DNA from: an uncultured Glaciecola sp.
GTDB lineage: Bacteria > Pseudomonadota > Gammaproteobacteria > Enterobacterales > Alteromonadaceae
Assembly (NCBI GenBank): GCA_905479945.1
Contig: CAJQOP010000045.1
Location: 1-64,000, forward strand
Length of the DNA stretch: 64,000 bases
Direction: 5' to 3'
The notes below the pieces were generated by a model. It ran no database searches. It had not been told where the DNA came from and worked only from the letters and a program-made list of their open reading frames with translations. Position numbers and translations under genes: made by a program. Each line of letters starts with the position of its first letter. The stretch's first letter is position 1. Positions 17,756 to 26,679 of this stretch are shown one piece after another.

Positions 17756-18505
17756 TCAAATCGATTTAGCATTATCTAGTTGTTCAACTTCTGCATTTAA
17801 TTCTGCAATTTTCGCTGCAACAATGGAGTGAAAGTGAGATGCTAATACTTTTGCATTCATACCGTCAGGTAAATCAACAGGCTCCATCACTTGTATAATT
17901 ACGGTACCGTTATCCCAGCGATTAAATCTTACTTTGTTATGCATTTCACTTGCACATACTGGCACAATGGATTTTCCGGCGGCTAATGCTAGTCTAAACG
18001 CACCGGTTTTAAAGCGTAAAAGACCGCGACCATTGCTGCGAGTACCTTCAGGAAAAAACCAAATACTGAGCTTTTTCTCATTCATTTTGTCTAAGGTATC
18101 GTCCAAGGTATTTCGAGCGTTACCAGTATTTTTTCTATCAATCATTATATTAGCTGATAGCCAGTAGATAAGGCCAAATAGCGGTATCCACTTTAAGCTC
18201 TTTTTACCTATAGTTACCACTCCTGGTAAGGCCGCTTTGCAAATTGTGATTAGGTCGTAGCTATTTTGATGGTTAGCAATAAACACGTAATTTTCGTCAG
18301 GCTTCACTTTGTCAGAAACGCGCAACTCAACTTTTACGCCTACTATTTTTGCCATTATTGAATAAGTCTGACCCGCTAAGTAAACGTTATTTCGATGAAA
18401 TGGACGAGTCAAATATATGAGAAAAAGGACAGTATTTACCCCAATAAAATAAATCAGTAGGATAATAAATCGGATAATAGCTAGCACAAAAGTTCCAAAA
18501 AGCAT
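17756..18505 (-). CDS. plsC: 1-acyl-sn-glycerol-3-phosphate acyltransferase PlsC
   Basis: 249 residues. The acyltransferase motif I is NHQNSYD (H79 and D84 as the charge-relay pair) and motif III is FFPEGTRSNG. An N-terminal hydrophobic stretch (about 3-32) anchors it in the inner membrane. It converts lysophosphatidic acid to phosphatidic acid in phospholipid synthesis. The ATG is at 18505 on the minus strand, divergent from the Hpt gene over about 125 bp. Confidence 0.92.
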   Translation of the reverse strand: MLFGTFVLAIIRFIILLIYFIGVNTVLFLIYLTRPFHRNNVYLAGQTYSIMAKIVGVKVELRVSDKVKPDENYVFIANHQNSYDLITICKAALPGVVTIGKKSLKWIPLFGLIYWLSANIMIDRKNTGNARNTLDDTLDKMNEKKLSIWFFPEGTRSNGRGLLRFKTGAFRLALAAGKSIVPVCASEMHNKVRFNRWDNGTVIIQVMEPVDLPDGMNAKVLASHFHSIVAAKIAELNAEVEQLDNAKSI

Positions 18506-18630
18506 GAATTAAACGCAATTATACGGACATTTTTGTTCGAAGATAGCTTACCAGTCGATTTTATGCATGAATTTTGTGGGAGTGTCGATATACTGTCTCT
18601 AAACTTATAATTAATAGCGAGTAATCCCGT

Positions 18631-19203
18631 ATGTCTATTTTTAAGCCTGAAGAACTCGAAGACGATATTCTTCACGACTTAATGGAGGAAATTAACGAGT
18701 TGTATGAGGCTAGTGAACAAACGCTTATCGAGCTAGAACTCACACCCAAAGACAATGAATTACAACGCTCATTATTTCGTTCAGTGCATACTATCAAAGG
18801 TGATTTGGGCTTAGTTGCTTTTACGCCGATGATTAGTTTGTTGCAGCATTTAGAAGACCTCTTGGATTTGCTGCGAAAAGGCGAAATTGACTATACAAGT
18901 AACATGAGTGACTTAGTCTTGTTGCTGATGGATAAAGTGAAAACCTTTGTTGAATGTTGTATGCAGTCTGGAGAAGCTGAGTATGACGCTGAATTGAACA
19001 ACGCAGTGATTTCCATTATCTGCGACATTGATACAACAAATAAGCCTCGCCATGAGGGTTTGCTTGCCAAAGCGGTTAATTTAATTGAACCATCACGTGA
19101 GCTGCATCAAGATGATGAAGCTAATGAAGCACCCGTAAATCTTGCACGAACTGGTATTCCAAAAAATCTAAGCAGAACAACAAGTCGATTTGTTATTTTT
19201 TAG
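18631..19203 (+). CDS. Hpt domain protein (N-terminal half of a possible Hpt/HD-GYP protein)
   Basis: 190 residues. An Hpt four-helix bundle spans about 10-115 with the phospho-acceptor H53 in SVHTIKGDLG. A less ordered linker (about 130-180) follows, and translation ends at TAG (19201-19203). The next gene, a HD-GYP-like domain, starts overlapping or 8 nt later in the +1 frame. The stop lies in TTT-TAG at the end of six T; a one-base +1 shift joins the two halves as FVIF-RELMKP. This could be programmed frameshifting, a real two-gene split or a homopolymer indel. Role: phosphorelay input to a signalling output. No cognate kinase is adjacent. Confidence 0.75.
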   Translation: MSIFKPEELEDDILHDLMEEINELYEASEQTLIELELTPKDNELQRSLFRSVHTIKGDLGLVAFTPMISLLQHLEDLLDLLRKGEIDYTSNMSDLVLLLMDKVKTFVECCMQSGEAEYDAELNNAVISIICDIDTTNKPRHEGLLAKAVNLIEPSRELHQDDEANEAPVNLARTGIPKNLSRTTSRFVIF

Positions 19204-19210
19204 AGAATTA

Positions 19211-19741
19211 ATGAAACCGATTGAAAAGCGGGCAGGCTATGCTGAAGGGCGAGGTGATCGTATTGCAAGGCTTGCGTTTTTTATCAATGAATTAAGTGAA
19301 AATCCTATAGATGAAGCTCAACTTGCGGTTGCTTGTTATGTACATGATTTTGGCATGTCCTTTATGCCAGCAGAAGTAGTTAATAAAGCGACTGAATTGA
19401 CCAGTTTAGAACATAACTTACTGCGTTCACATGTCTACAAAAGCGCGCGCTTGTTAGAGAATTTAACGCTTTGGGATGATGCGAGAAAAATGGTGATGCA
19501 ACACCATGAATATATTGACGGCACTGGGTATCCGATGGGCTTGAAAAATGAACAAATCTGCGAAGGAGCCAAATTACTTGCAATACTAGATAAGTACGAA
19601 GGTCTAGTGAACGCAAAAAATCGACCTAAGGTGCCTAAAAAGCATGCAGTTATTGCTATCAATAAAGACTTTAAAGGCAAACTCAGCGGCCGCTGGTTAC
19701 GCTTGTTTAACCAAGGTATGACGAAACTATTAAAAGATTAG
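19211..19741 (+). CDS. HD-GYP-like domain protein, degenerate (possible C-terminal half of the Hpt protein)
   Basis: 176 residues from the ATG at 19211, which has AGAG 5 nt upstream; the frame is open to a TTG at 19190. HD-GYP features: VHDFG, a helix with LRSHVYKSARLLE, HHEYIDGTGYP (the HHE and GYP elements) and LAILDKYEGLVNA. The usual first metal His (GRHS-type) is replaced by GRGD and the Lys after HDxG by Met, so c-di-GMP hydrolysis may be lost. See the preceding gene for the frameshift question. Converges on the YfcC-type carrier. Confidence 0.72.
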   Translation: MKPIEKRAGYAEGRGDRIARLAFFINELSENPIDEAQLAVACYVHDFGMSFMPAEVVNKATELTSLEHNLLRSHVYKSARLLENLTLWDDARKMVMQHHEYIDGTGYPMGLKNEQICEGAKLLAILDKYEGLVNAKNRPKVPKKHAVIAINKDFKGKLSGRWLRLFNQGMTKLLKD

Positions 19742-19783
19742 CGTCATTCGGATGATAAAACGCTGGCGATAAACTGCTAATGG

Positions 19784-21211
19784 TTATTCACCAACTTGGC
19801 TGAGCGCTGCTGCTTGTGGCTGCACGTCGGCTCCATAGTCGAAAAAAACGGCTAAGACTAAAACTAATGAAGCTGCTAAAGTTAATTTAATAATTAGCGG
19901 AAAGCAGAACTTAAACCATAAGTGGTAGGGAACTCCAGCCATCCCAATTATTCCCATCAGCACTGCGTTAGTGGGGATAATCATGTTAGAGAAACCATCG
20001 CCAAACTGATATGCCAGAACACTTATTTGTCGGTTTACGCCAATTATATCGCCAACAGGAGCCATTAGCGGCATGGTGACATAAGCTTGACCGCTACCCG
20101 ATGGAATAAATAAATTCAAAATACTTTGCATGATAAACATACCAACGGCAGCCAGCTCAGCACCTAAATATGATAGCGGCAGTGACATACCATGTACTAG
20201 GGTATGTAAAATTTGACCATCCTCCATAATTAAGGCAATACCGCGAGCAACACCAATCAAAATTGCAGTAGTCGCTAAATCTTTAACGCCATCAATAAAC
20301 CGTTCTGCTGCGTCATCTGCACTTAACCTTCCGATAATTGCAGTTAGCATTCCCCAACAAATAAAAATAGCGCCGAGTTCATATAAGTACCAGCCCTTTT
20401 GAGAAATGCCCCAAACTGATATGGATATTGCCGAAACTAAACCTGCCAGAATTAATTTATGTCGAGTATTGAGTTGCGGATAGCCGGTGCTTTGGCTATT
20501 TTCTAATGGGCAAGGTAAGCCGGCAGTAAGTGATCTGCTTGGATCTGTCTGTATCATTTGAGCATAGCGCCAAACGTGATGAAAACCGATTAATACAAAA
20601 GGCACAAAAATAGCTAGTCTTAGCTCAATGCCAGAATATAGCGGAATGCCAGCAACCTGTTGCGCGATCATTACAGTAAAGGGATTAAAAGCGGAGACGC
20701 CATATCCAATACCATAACCAACAATTGTCATACCAACCGCCGTCATTGCATCTAGTTTCATGGCTTTACATAAACCGACGAGTATTAGAACAAAGGGAAT
20801 ATATTCGCCTGCAGTACCTATCGCACCTGAAGCTAATGCGAAGCAAAATACGACCATGAATATTAGTATGTGTGGTTTGTGGCCGAAGCGGTCTAACATG
20901 CGGCCAATTAGAGCGTCAATGGTTCCTGTGCCGCGCGCAATAGAAAGTACTCCACCAACAATGAATACGAAAAAGATAACATCTTGTGCTGCTGCCAATG
21001 CTCTCGGAATAGCCACTAAAAAGTCCATTGGGCTTAGTCCGATTTGATTTTCGGATACAGCGTAAGTGCCGGCAACCACCGCTTGTCTGCCGTTATCTAG
21101 GGTAACCGTCTGGAAAAAGCCTTGAGGCACCAACCAAGTAGCGATGTAGGCGATGAACATCATGCCCAACAGTAAAATTAGGGTATGTGGAACTTTAAAT
21201 TTCTCGGCCAT
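19784..21211 (-). CDS. YfcC-type (DcuC superfamily) membrane carrier
   Basis: 475 residues, about 12 hydrophobic segments. The start KVPHTLILLLGMMFIAYIATWLVPQG, the motif ASGAIGTAGEYIPFVLILVGLCKAMKLDAMTA (split here as ASGAIGTAGEYIP and CKAMKLDAMTA), FNPFTVMIAQQVAGIPLYSG and the C-terminal NLFIPSGSGQAYVTMPLMAP fit the YfcC branch of the C4-dicarboxylate / basic amino acid carriers. Substrate cannot be assigned. The ATG has GGGAG about 9 nt upstream. It lies 90 bp downstream of the D-2-hydroxyacid dehydrogenase gene on the same strand; an inverted repeat in the gap may separate them. Confidence 0.85.
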   Translation of the reverse strand: MAEKFKVPHTLILLLGMMFIAYIATWLVPQGFFQTVTLDNGRQAVVAGTYAVSENQIGLSPMDFLVAIPRALAAAQDVIFFVFIVGGVLSIARGTGTIDALIGRMLDRFGHKPHILIFMVVFCFALASGAIGTAGEYIPFVLILVGLCKAMKLDAMTAVGMTIVGYGIGYGVSAFNPFTVMIAQQVAGIPLYSGIELRLAIFVPFVLIGFHHVWRYAQMIQTDPSRSLTAGLPCPLENSQSTGYPQLNTRHKLILAGLVSAISISVWGISQKGWYLYELGAIFICWGMLTAIIGRLSADDAAERFIDGVKDLATTAILIGVARGIALIMEDGQILHTLVHGMSLPLSYLGAELAAVGMFIMQSILNLFIPSGSGQAYVTMPLMAPVGDIIGVNRQISVLAYQFGDGFSNMIIPTNAVLMGIIGMAGVPYHLWFKFCFPLIIKLTLAASLVLVLAVFFDYGADVQPQAAALSQVGE

Positions 21212-21271
21212 GCAAGGCGCTCCCTTCTTAACTAAGTATGTTTTTATTATTATGCACTTTATTCAATTTTA

Positions 21272-21291
21272 TCCTGAGTCAGGGCTCAGGA
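21272..21291. other. Inverted repeat between dehydrogenase and carrier genes
   Basis: TCCTGAG (21272-21278) / CTCAGGA (21285-21291), a perfect 7-bp stem with a 6-nt loop. It is not followed by a T-run in the leftward direction (TAAAATTG), so it is a weak terminator, processing hairpin or protein site rather than a clear terminator. Confidence 0.4.
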
Positions 21292-21301
21292 CTAACAGTT
21301 T

Positions 21302-22246
21302 TTAGTAACCTAAATCCATGTTAATTAACGAACTAAGTGGACGTCCTTTAGTTATATTACCCAAGTTTGAGGAGAATACTTGGAAGACAAGCTCATGCTG
21401 ACTCGACGCAGCAGTGTGATTTGTCATGATAAGGTGGTCAGTGTCCCAAAATGGATGCTTAGCAGGCAGCGGCTCTTCTTTAAAAACATCTATAACTGCA
21501 GCAAATATTTGCTTGCTCTCCAGCGCTTCAACTAAATCACATTCTTGCGCAATGATATTTCCTCTTCCTGCATTAATGAAAATACTGTGCCTCGGCATCG
21601 CTTCAAAAAATGTGCTGTCGCATATACCGTTTGTTTCTGGCGTGTGGGGAAGGAGATTAACGATGACGTCTGAGCTACTTGCAAATGCTGATATTTGGTC
21701 GAGATGAAAATGTTTATCAGCAACGTCGGGTTTACTACGTGCGTTTAAACTTTGTACCTTCATACCAAATGCTTTAGCAGCATGCGCGACGTCTCTTCCG
21801 ATGCTACCCAGGCCCATGATTCCCATTGTTTGATTCTGCAAGGTAGGGATCTTGTATTGCTGCCATTCATTTCGCTCTTGGTTTGCTATTAACTCAGGTA
21901 TTTTGCGCTGAAAGTACAAGAGATATGCCATAACATACTCGCGCATTTGCCCGCCAAATACGTCTTTCAAGCCGCTTAATTGATAATCTCGTTTGGGCTT
22001 CCCAATTAGCGGTGTAATGCCTGCCCAAGTAGACTGCAACCAAAGAAGATTGTGGCACTTTTCAATATAGCGCGACATAATATTGGGATTAGCTAATACA
22101 TATTCAAATTGTTCCAAGGGGGCACCCTCAGCATGTTTGTTTGCCCACACAAGCTCAACACTAGTGAACTCGCCATTCAGCTTGAGTTGGGCAAGTGCAT
22201 TTTTATAGTGAAGATAGTCTCGAGAAATAATCGCTAACTTTGGCAA
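21302..22246 (-). CDS. D-2-hydroxyacid dehydrogenase
   Basis: 315 residues from a TTG at 22246 with AGGA about 8 nt upstream; a longer open frame to 22366 would overlap the divergent SRPBCC gene and has an atypical N-terminus. The NAD(P)-binding motif is GIMGLGSIGRDVA; catalytic residues are the Arg in INAGRGN, the Glu in VFKEEPLP and the His in MTNHTAAS. These place it in the phosphoglycerate-dehydrogenase-like family close to GhrA by length. It probably reduces a 2-keto acid such as glyoxylate or hydroxypyruvate; the substrate is inferred only. Confidence 0.86.
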   Translation of the reverse strand: MPKLAIISRDYLHYKNALAQLKLNGEFTSVELVWANKHAEGAPLEQFEYVLANPNIMSRYIEKCHNLLWLQSTWAGITPLIGKPKRDYQLSGLKDVFGGQMREYVMAYLLYFQRKIPELIANQERNEWQQYKIPTLQNQTMGIMGLGSIGRDVAHAAKAFGMKVQSLNARSKPDVADKHFHLDQISAFASSSDVIVNLLPHTPETNGICDSTFFEAMPRHSIFINAGRGNIIAQECDLVEALESKQIFAAVIDVFKEEPLPAKHPFWDTDHLIMTNHTAASSQHELVFQVFSSNLGNITKGRPLSSLINMDLGY

Positions 22247-22346
22247 TGAAGATATTCCTAATTTGATGCAATTTGCAGTGAAGAAAATGGCGCAGTTGCC
22301 GATACTATTTCTATCACAGTTCATAATAATAAGCGAAGTAGATTCG

Positions 22347-22784
22347 ATGTATGATTTCACTATCAACGGTACGCTAAACGCAGGCCTTAATGATGTATAT
22401 ACTGCTTTTCACGATCCCAGTGTGCTTGTAAGGTGGTTTGCGCCAGGCAATATGATGGTGTCACAATTTATGTCGAATTTTATAGAAGGCGGGAATTATC
22501 GTCTAATTCTTCAATCACCAGACGGTTTTCAGCAAACTATCGTTGGCAGTTATCAATCAATTAATCTGAATCAGAATTTATGCTTCACATGGCGCTGGGA
22601 GGATACTAACGACGTTACTGAAGTTGATATTGAATTTACTTGCGATAATGATACCACTACTTCAATTAAACTGTCCCAGAGCGGTTTTAAACGCGAGGAA
22701 GACATGTTACATCAGCAGTATGGCTGGATTGCTTCTTTAGAAAAACTAAGCTTAGTGACACGTCCACAATCGATGGTTGCCTAG
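22347..22784 (+). CDS. SRPBCC (AHSA1-like) domain protein
   Basis: 145 residues from the ATG at 22347; the in-frame extension to 22263 overlaps the divergent gene's leader and is not family-like. MYDFTINGTLNAGLNDVYTAF opens the START-like fold (split as DFTINGTL and DVYTAFHDP), then LVRWFAPGNM, GGNYRLILQSPDG, FTWRWE and a C-terminal helix HQQYGWIASLEKL. Family members bind hydrophobic ligands or resemble the Hsp90 activator C-terminal domain; specific function is unknown. A hairpin terminator follows. Confidence 0.83.
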   Translation: MYDFTINGTLNAGLNDVYTAFHDPSVLVRWFAPGNMMVSQFMSNFIEGGNYRLILQSPDGFQQTIVGSYQSINLNQNLCFTWRWEDTNDVTEVDIEFTCDNDTTTSIKLSQSGFKREEDMLHQQYGWIASLEKLSLVTRPQSMVA

Positions 22785-22817
22785 TAAGCTTAAGTATTCC
22801 CGATATTTTACTCATAT

Positions 22818-22854
22818 AATGTTAGTACTGGGCCCTTCATTACTAACATTTTTG
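22818..22854. terminator. Terminator after SRPBCC gene
   Basis: Perfect 10-bp stem AATGTTAGTA (22818-22827) / TACTAACATT (22841-22850), then TTTG. It lies between convergent genes (SRPBCC and M23 peptidase). A 12-bp direct duplication (TCTCTTACCGTT type) follows at about 22869-22892. Confidence 0.8.
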
Positions 22855-22955
22855 TATGACTGGGTTTTCTCTTACCGTTCTCTTACCGTTCTATCTCGAC
22901 GTGAAAGAACATAAAAAAGCTTATCGACTTACCTTAATCTAGCTTCATAGCTAAC

Positions 22956-24254
22956 TTAGTTCATCGCCAGCATTATGCGTTTATTGTTATTTAACTGTTC
23001 AACTCGCTTTTGCGCCAATTGTTTAAATTTTGCAGCATGTTTTTTCGCAATTGGATTAGCTTGGGGCAACTTCACTGTTCGTGGATTACGGTGCACACCA
23101 TTCACTAAAAACTCATAATGTACATGAGGCCCAGTCACCATACCTGATGAACCTAAATAGCCAATGGTTTGTCCTTGTTTTACGGTTTGTCCCTTTTTGA
23201 CGGCACGTTTTGTAAAGTGAAGGTATTTAGTTGTGTATTTTTCGCCATGTTGAATAAAAACGTGATGACCATTGTATTTATCATAGGACGCTCTTATTAC
23301 TTTCCCGTCTCCAGCCGCCATAACCGGCGTACCGACTTTACCAGCATAGTCAACGCCTCTGTGGGCTTTCCATCTTTTTTGAACAGGGTGGAAGCGACTC
23401 TTTTTAAAGCTCGAGCTAATGTATTTAAACGATACTGGAGCGCGCAAGAAACTTTTGCGCATACTTCTGCCGTCAGGGGAATAGAAATTACCGTCTGCAT
23501 ATTTTACCGCCTGAAATACTTCACCTTGGTTTTTAAATTCAGCGGCAACGATATCGCCAAAACCAATGAATTCACCGTCAATATACTGTTTTTCGTAAAT
23601 TACATTAAATGTATCACCTTTGCGGATCTCTTGAGCGAAATCGATATCCCAACCAAATATGCCTGCTAGACGCATAATTTGGCTATCGGATAAGCCTGCA
23701 ACTGTGCCGGCATTCCAAAAGCTGCTGCGAATTTCACCCTGAGCAAAGCTATGCAAAGTCTCTACTTGTTTAACAGAAACTTCACTGACTAATTTTCCGT
23801 CGTCATTCTTTTCAACGCTTAAGGTTTCTGTTTTTGATAAGGGATAACGCAGTGAATCAAACTGATTAGCGTCATCCAAATGAATATAAAGGATATCACC
23901 GGGTTTTATGTTTACTAAGTTTTTAGCTAAGTCGCCAGCTTTAGTGACGTCATATGTATCGCGAGCAGTTAAGCCAATACCAGAAAATATTTTGGCTAAT
24001 GTATCACCGCTTTTAACTGTGTAGGTTTGCCAACTATCTACATCTTCTTCTAAGACAAGGTCAGCGGTTTGGTATTCTTCGAAGGGCAAAATAAGTTCAT
24101 ACTTAACACCGGGAAGTAACTGTTTGACTTCAATATTCTTTGAAGCCTTGACTGAGTCAAAAGGGAATAAAACCAAAGATACCAAGACCAACGCGACAAA
24201 AGCGAGTGTCCTTTGATGAGGTTTTGGTAGTTGTTTTATTGTATTCGTAATCAT
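22956..24254 (-). CDS. mepM: M23 peptidoglycan endopeptidase (MepM/OapA-like)
   Basis: 432 residues. An N-terminal OapA-type segment (IKQLPKPHQRTL then a membrane anchor about 15-32), a LysM-like domain (WQTYTVKSGDTLAKIF, about 72-120), and a LytM/M23 domain with the zinc ligands HRGVDYAGK (HxxxD) and GPHVHYEF (HxH). It should cleave D-Ala-mDAP cross-links to allow wall growth, acting in the periplasm. The symbol is given by family resemblance. Divergent from tyrS, a neighbour pairing common in Alteromonadales. Confidence 0.88.
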   Translation of the reverse strand: MITNTIKQLPKPHQRTLAFVALVLVSLVLFPFDSVKASKNIEVKQLLPGVKYELILPFEEYQTADLVLEEDVDSWQTYTVKSGDTLAKIFSGIGLTARDTYDVTKAGDLAKNLVNIKPGDILYIHLDDANQFDSLRYPLSKTETLSVEKNDDGKLVSEVSVKQVETLHSFAQGEIRSSFWNAGTVAGLSDSQIMRLAGIFGWDIDFAQEIRKGDTFNVIYEKQYIDGEFIGFGDIVAAEFKNQGEVFQAVKYADGNFYSPDGRSMRKSFLRAPVSFKYISSSFKKSRFHPVQKRWKAHRGVDYAGKVGTPVMAAGDGKVIRASYDKYNGHHVFIQHGEKYTTKYLHFTKRAVKKGQTVKQGQTIGYLGSSGMVTGPHVHYEFLVNGVHRNPRTVKLPQANPIAKKHAAKFKQLAQKRVEQLNNNKRIMLAMN

Positions 24255-24459
24255 ACGACCGTAAACTGCTTAATTAATGAAACATGAGAATATAATGATT
24301 TTAGTCTCGAATCCAGCGTAAAGGTTCAATTTAACACTTGTTATACTTAAAAATTCGAACGTATTTTTTAGGATGGCAGTATACTTGGACTAAAATCTAA
24401 TAGATTGAGGCAGTTACGGCGTGTTTCAATTTATACCTTTAATACCACAGGAATAACTA

Positions 24460-25659
24460 ATGGCAGACTGGCAAACAGCATTCGCAGAGATAAAACGCGG
24501 ATCAGACGAGATTTTAATTGAAGAAGAGCTTATTGAGAGATTGAAAACTGGTAAGGCCTTAAAAATTAAAGCGGGCTTCGATCCCACTGCGCCAGACCTA
24601 CATTTAGGACATACTGTTTTAATAAACAAGTTGCGTACGTTCCAGCAATTAGGTCACGAGGTCATTTTCTTGATTGGCGACTTTACCGGTTTGATCGGTG
24701 ACCCAACGGGAAAAAATGCAACGCGCAAGCCTCTTACTAAAGAACAAGTATTGGATAATGCTAAAACTTATCAGGAGCAGGTGTTTAAAATACTTGACCC
24801 AGCAAAAACTACAATACGGTTTAATTCAGAATGGTTTGATAAAATGGGCGCTGCGGGCATGATAAAGCTTGCTGCAAGTCAAACAGTGGCCAGAATGCTC
24901 GAGCGTGACGACTTTAAAAAACGTTATGCAAACGGCCAGCCTATTGCGATTCACGAGTTTTTGTATCCTCTGGTTCAAGGTTGGGATTCAGTTGCACTAG
25001 AGTCTGATGTAGAGCTCGGTGGCACTGATCAACGCTTCAACTTGTTGATGGGGCGAGAATTGCAAAAAGGTCAAGGACAAAAGCAGCAAACAGTTCTTAT
25101 GATGCCTTTGCTTGAAGGTTTGGACGGCGTGCAAAAAATGTCTAAGTCATTAAATAATTATATCGGTATTACTGACGCTCCGAGCGATATGTTTGGTAAA
25201 ATAATGTCAATTTCTGATGAACTTATGTGGCGCTACTATGATTTGCTCAGCTTTAAGCCTATTGAGGAAATTGCACAACTAAAGGAAGACATGCAAAACG
25301 GCATGAATCCTCGAGACATAAAAATTTCCCTAGCAAAAGAGTTGATTGCGCGTTTTCATAGCGAAGCGGATGCTGACGCTGCCTTACAAGATTTTATTCA
25401 ACGTTTCCAGAAAAACGCTATCCCTGATGATATGCCGGAAATCGAGTTTACGTTGGATGCAGGTGGAATGGCTATTGGTAATTTACTAAAACAAGCCGAC
25501 TTAGTTGCTTCAACATCTGACGCTATGCGCATGATCAAGCAAGGTGCAGTTAAAGTTGACGGTGAAAAAATAACAGACACTAGGCTCCTTATTACTGAAA
25601 AAGGCGAGCATGTTTATCAAGTTGGTAAACGTAAATTCGCGCGAATTACTTTGGCGTAG
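24460..25659 (+). CDS. tyrS: Tyrosyl-tRNA synthetase
   Basis: 399 residues, class Ic. HLGH is at 48-51 ([11 protein letters not shown]), KMSKS at 226-230, and a C-terminal S4-type RNA-binding domain (about 335-399, [17 protein letters not shown] pattern as [14 protein letters not shown]). The 400-residue form with this N-terminus is the TyrZ/TyrS2-like branch rather than the longer E. coli type. AGGAA lies 7 nt before the ATG. Monocistronic by context. Confidence 0.95.
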   Translation: MADWQTAFAEIKRGSDEILIEEELIERLKTGKALKIKAGFDPTAPDLHLGHTVLINKLRTFQQLGHEVIFLIGDFTGLIGDPTGKNATRKPLTKEQVLDNAKTYQEQVFKILDPAKTTIRFNSEWFDKMGAAGMIKLAASQTVARMLERDDFKKRYANGQPIAIHEFLYPLVQGWDSVALESDVELGGTDQRFNLLMGRELQKGQGQKQQTVLMMPLLEGLDGVQKMSKSLNNYIGITDAPSDMFGKIMSISDELMWRYYDLLSFKPIEEIAQLKEDMQNGMNPRDIKISLAKELIARFHSEADADAALQDFIQRFQKNAIPDDMPEIEFTLDAGGMAIGNLLKQADLVASTSDAMRMIKQGAVKVDGEKITDTRLLITEKGEHVYQVGKRKFARITLA

Positions 25660-25743
25660 AAGAAAGTGAAAGCGGGTAAACAAAGACTCGGGTATTTTAG
25701 AGGTAGCTGCAATAAATAAAAGCAGTTGATTTTCTTGTTACAT

Positions 25744-26643
25744 TTAATAATGCACTTTGTCGCACAATTTAGCGACTTCAGGCAGTGCTCTCGGTGTAAA
25801 TCTGTGCAGTGCATCTGGCTCAGTGCTTACTAGTTTAGCTCGGTAAACCGCCGTGTGTGAGGCCCAAAAAATTTCATCGATTTCTTTTTTCTGACTACTT
25901 GCGGAAATAATTACTTGAGGTTGTTTGCGCAGAATGTCTGCAACAGAAAGTTGTGCATAAGATGTCGGCAACTCAGCATATATATTAGTAATATTGCACA
26001 GCCCTAATAATGAGTTAAGCCAATTGTCACTGCCCATTCCGCTCAACGGTTGCAGACTCATGTAATATAGAGCGCTCGCTTTTTTATCGATATACTTTTG
26101 TTTGATTTGGTTTAACTGACTTTTCATTTCTGAGTGGATTTCTTGACTCTCTTTTACCGCATTGAGTAACTTGCCAATGACTAGCACTTCAGCCATTAAT
26201 TCCTCAATACTTTCAGGGGAAGAACGAAAAACCCGATAACCCAACTGTTCTAGTCTAGCAATGTCTTGTGATTTATTGCCTCCATCCCAAGCAAGAATGA
26301 TAGTCGGTTCTAGCCTGATAATTTCGGCAATATCTGCGCCCTGGTAGCTCGCTACTGAGCTTAATCTTGTTTTACAATCAGCCGTTTTACACCCTTGTGG
26401 AAGTGGATAATTACTATAATCACTGACAGCAACTAGTTGTTTTTGCTGTTTCAATGCAAATACGATTTCGCTTAGGTGCGGTGATAAAGTGACGATTCGT
26501 AAAGCAGACTTTATAGGTTTGTCGGACTTTATTGGCGATGCATTTGACGGTAGAGCACTTAACAGCGCTGCAGCACAAAGCGTGAAACTTAGCGCCAAAA
26601 TGACGGAGACTTGTTTGGTCCAAATATTTACACTATGTTTCAT
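25744..26643 (-). CDS. btuF: Periplasmic cobalamin-binding protein BtuF
   Basis: 299 residues: signal peptide about 1-36, then a helical-backbone metal receptor fold. RIVTLSPHLSEIVFALKQ, VSDYSNYPLPQ, ASYQGADIAEIIRLEPTIILAWDGGN match BtuF position by position (LAPHATEL, VSEYSDYP, NYQGIKLE, IAWRGGN in E. coli). It delivers vitamin B12 to the BtuCD importer; btuC and btuD are not in the window. It is third in an apparent mtnN-cbiB-btuF leftward unit, 36 bp after cbiB. An iron-siderophore binding role is the alternative, less likely given the neighbour. Confidence 0.85.
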   Translation of the reverse strand: MKHSVNIWTKQVSVILALSFTLCAAALLSALPSNASPIKSDKPIKSALRIVTLSPHLSEIVFALKQQKQLVAVSDYSNYPLPQGCKTADCKTRLSSVASYQGADIAEIIRLEPTIILAWDGGNKSQDIARLEQLGYRVFRSSPESIEELMAEVLVIGKLLNAVKESQEIHSEMKSQLNQIKQKYIDKKASALYYMSLQPLSGMGSDNWLNSLLGLCNITNIYAELPTSYAQLSVADILRKQPQVIISASSQKKEIDEIFWASHTAVYRAKLVSTEPDALHRFTPRALPEVAKLCDKVHY

Positions 26644-26679
26644 GGTCAGTTTTCAAAGCAATTGTTTATTATTTTGCGC

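Noticed and set aside
22247-22366. N-terminal extension of the D-2-hydroxyacid dehydrogenase
   Set aside because: It overlaps the divergent SRPBCC start, is unlike the family, and the TTG at 22246 has AGGA at good spacing.
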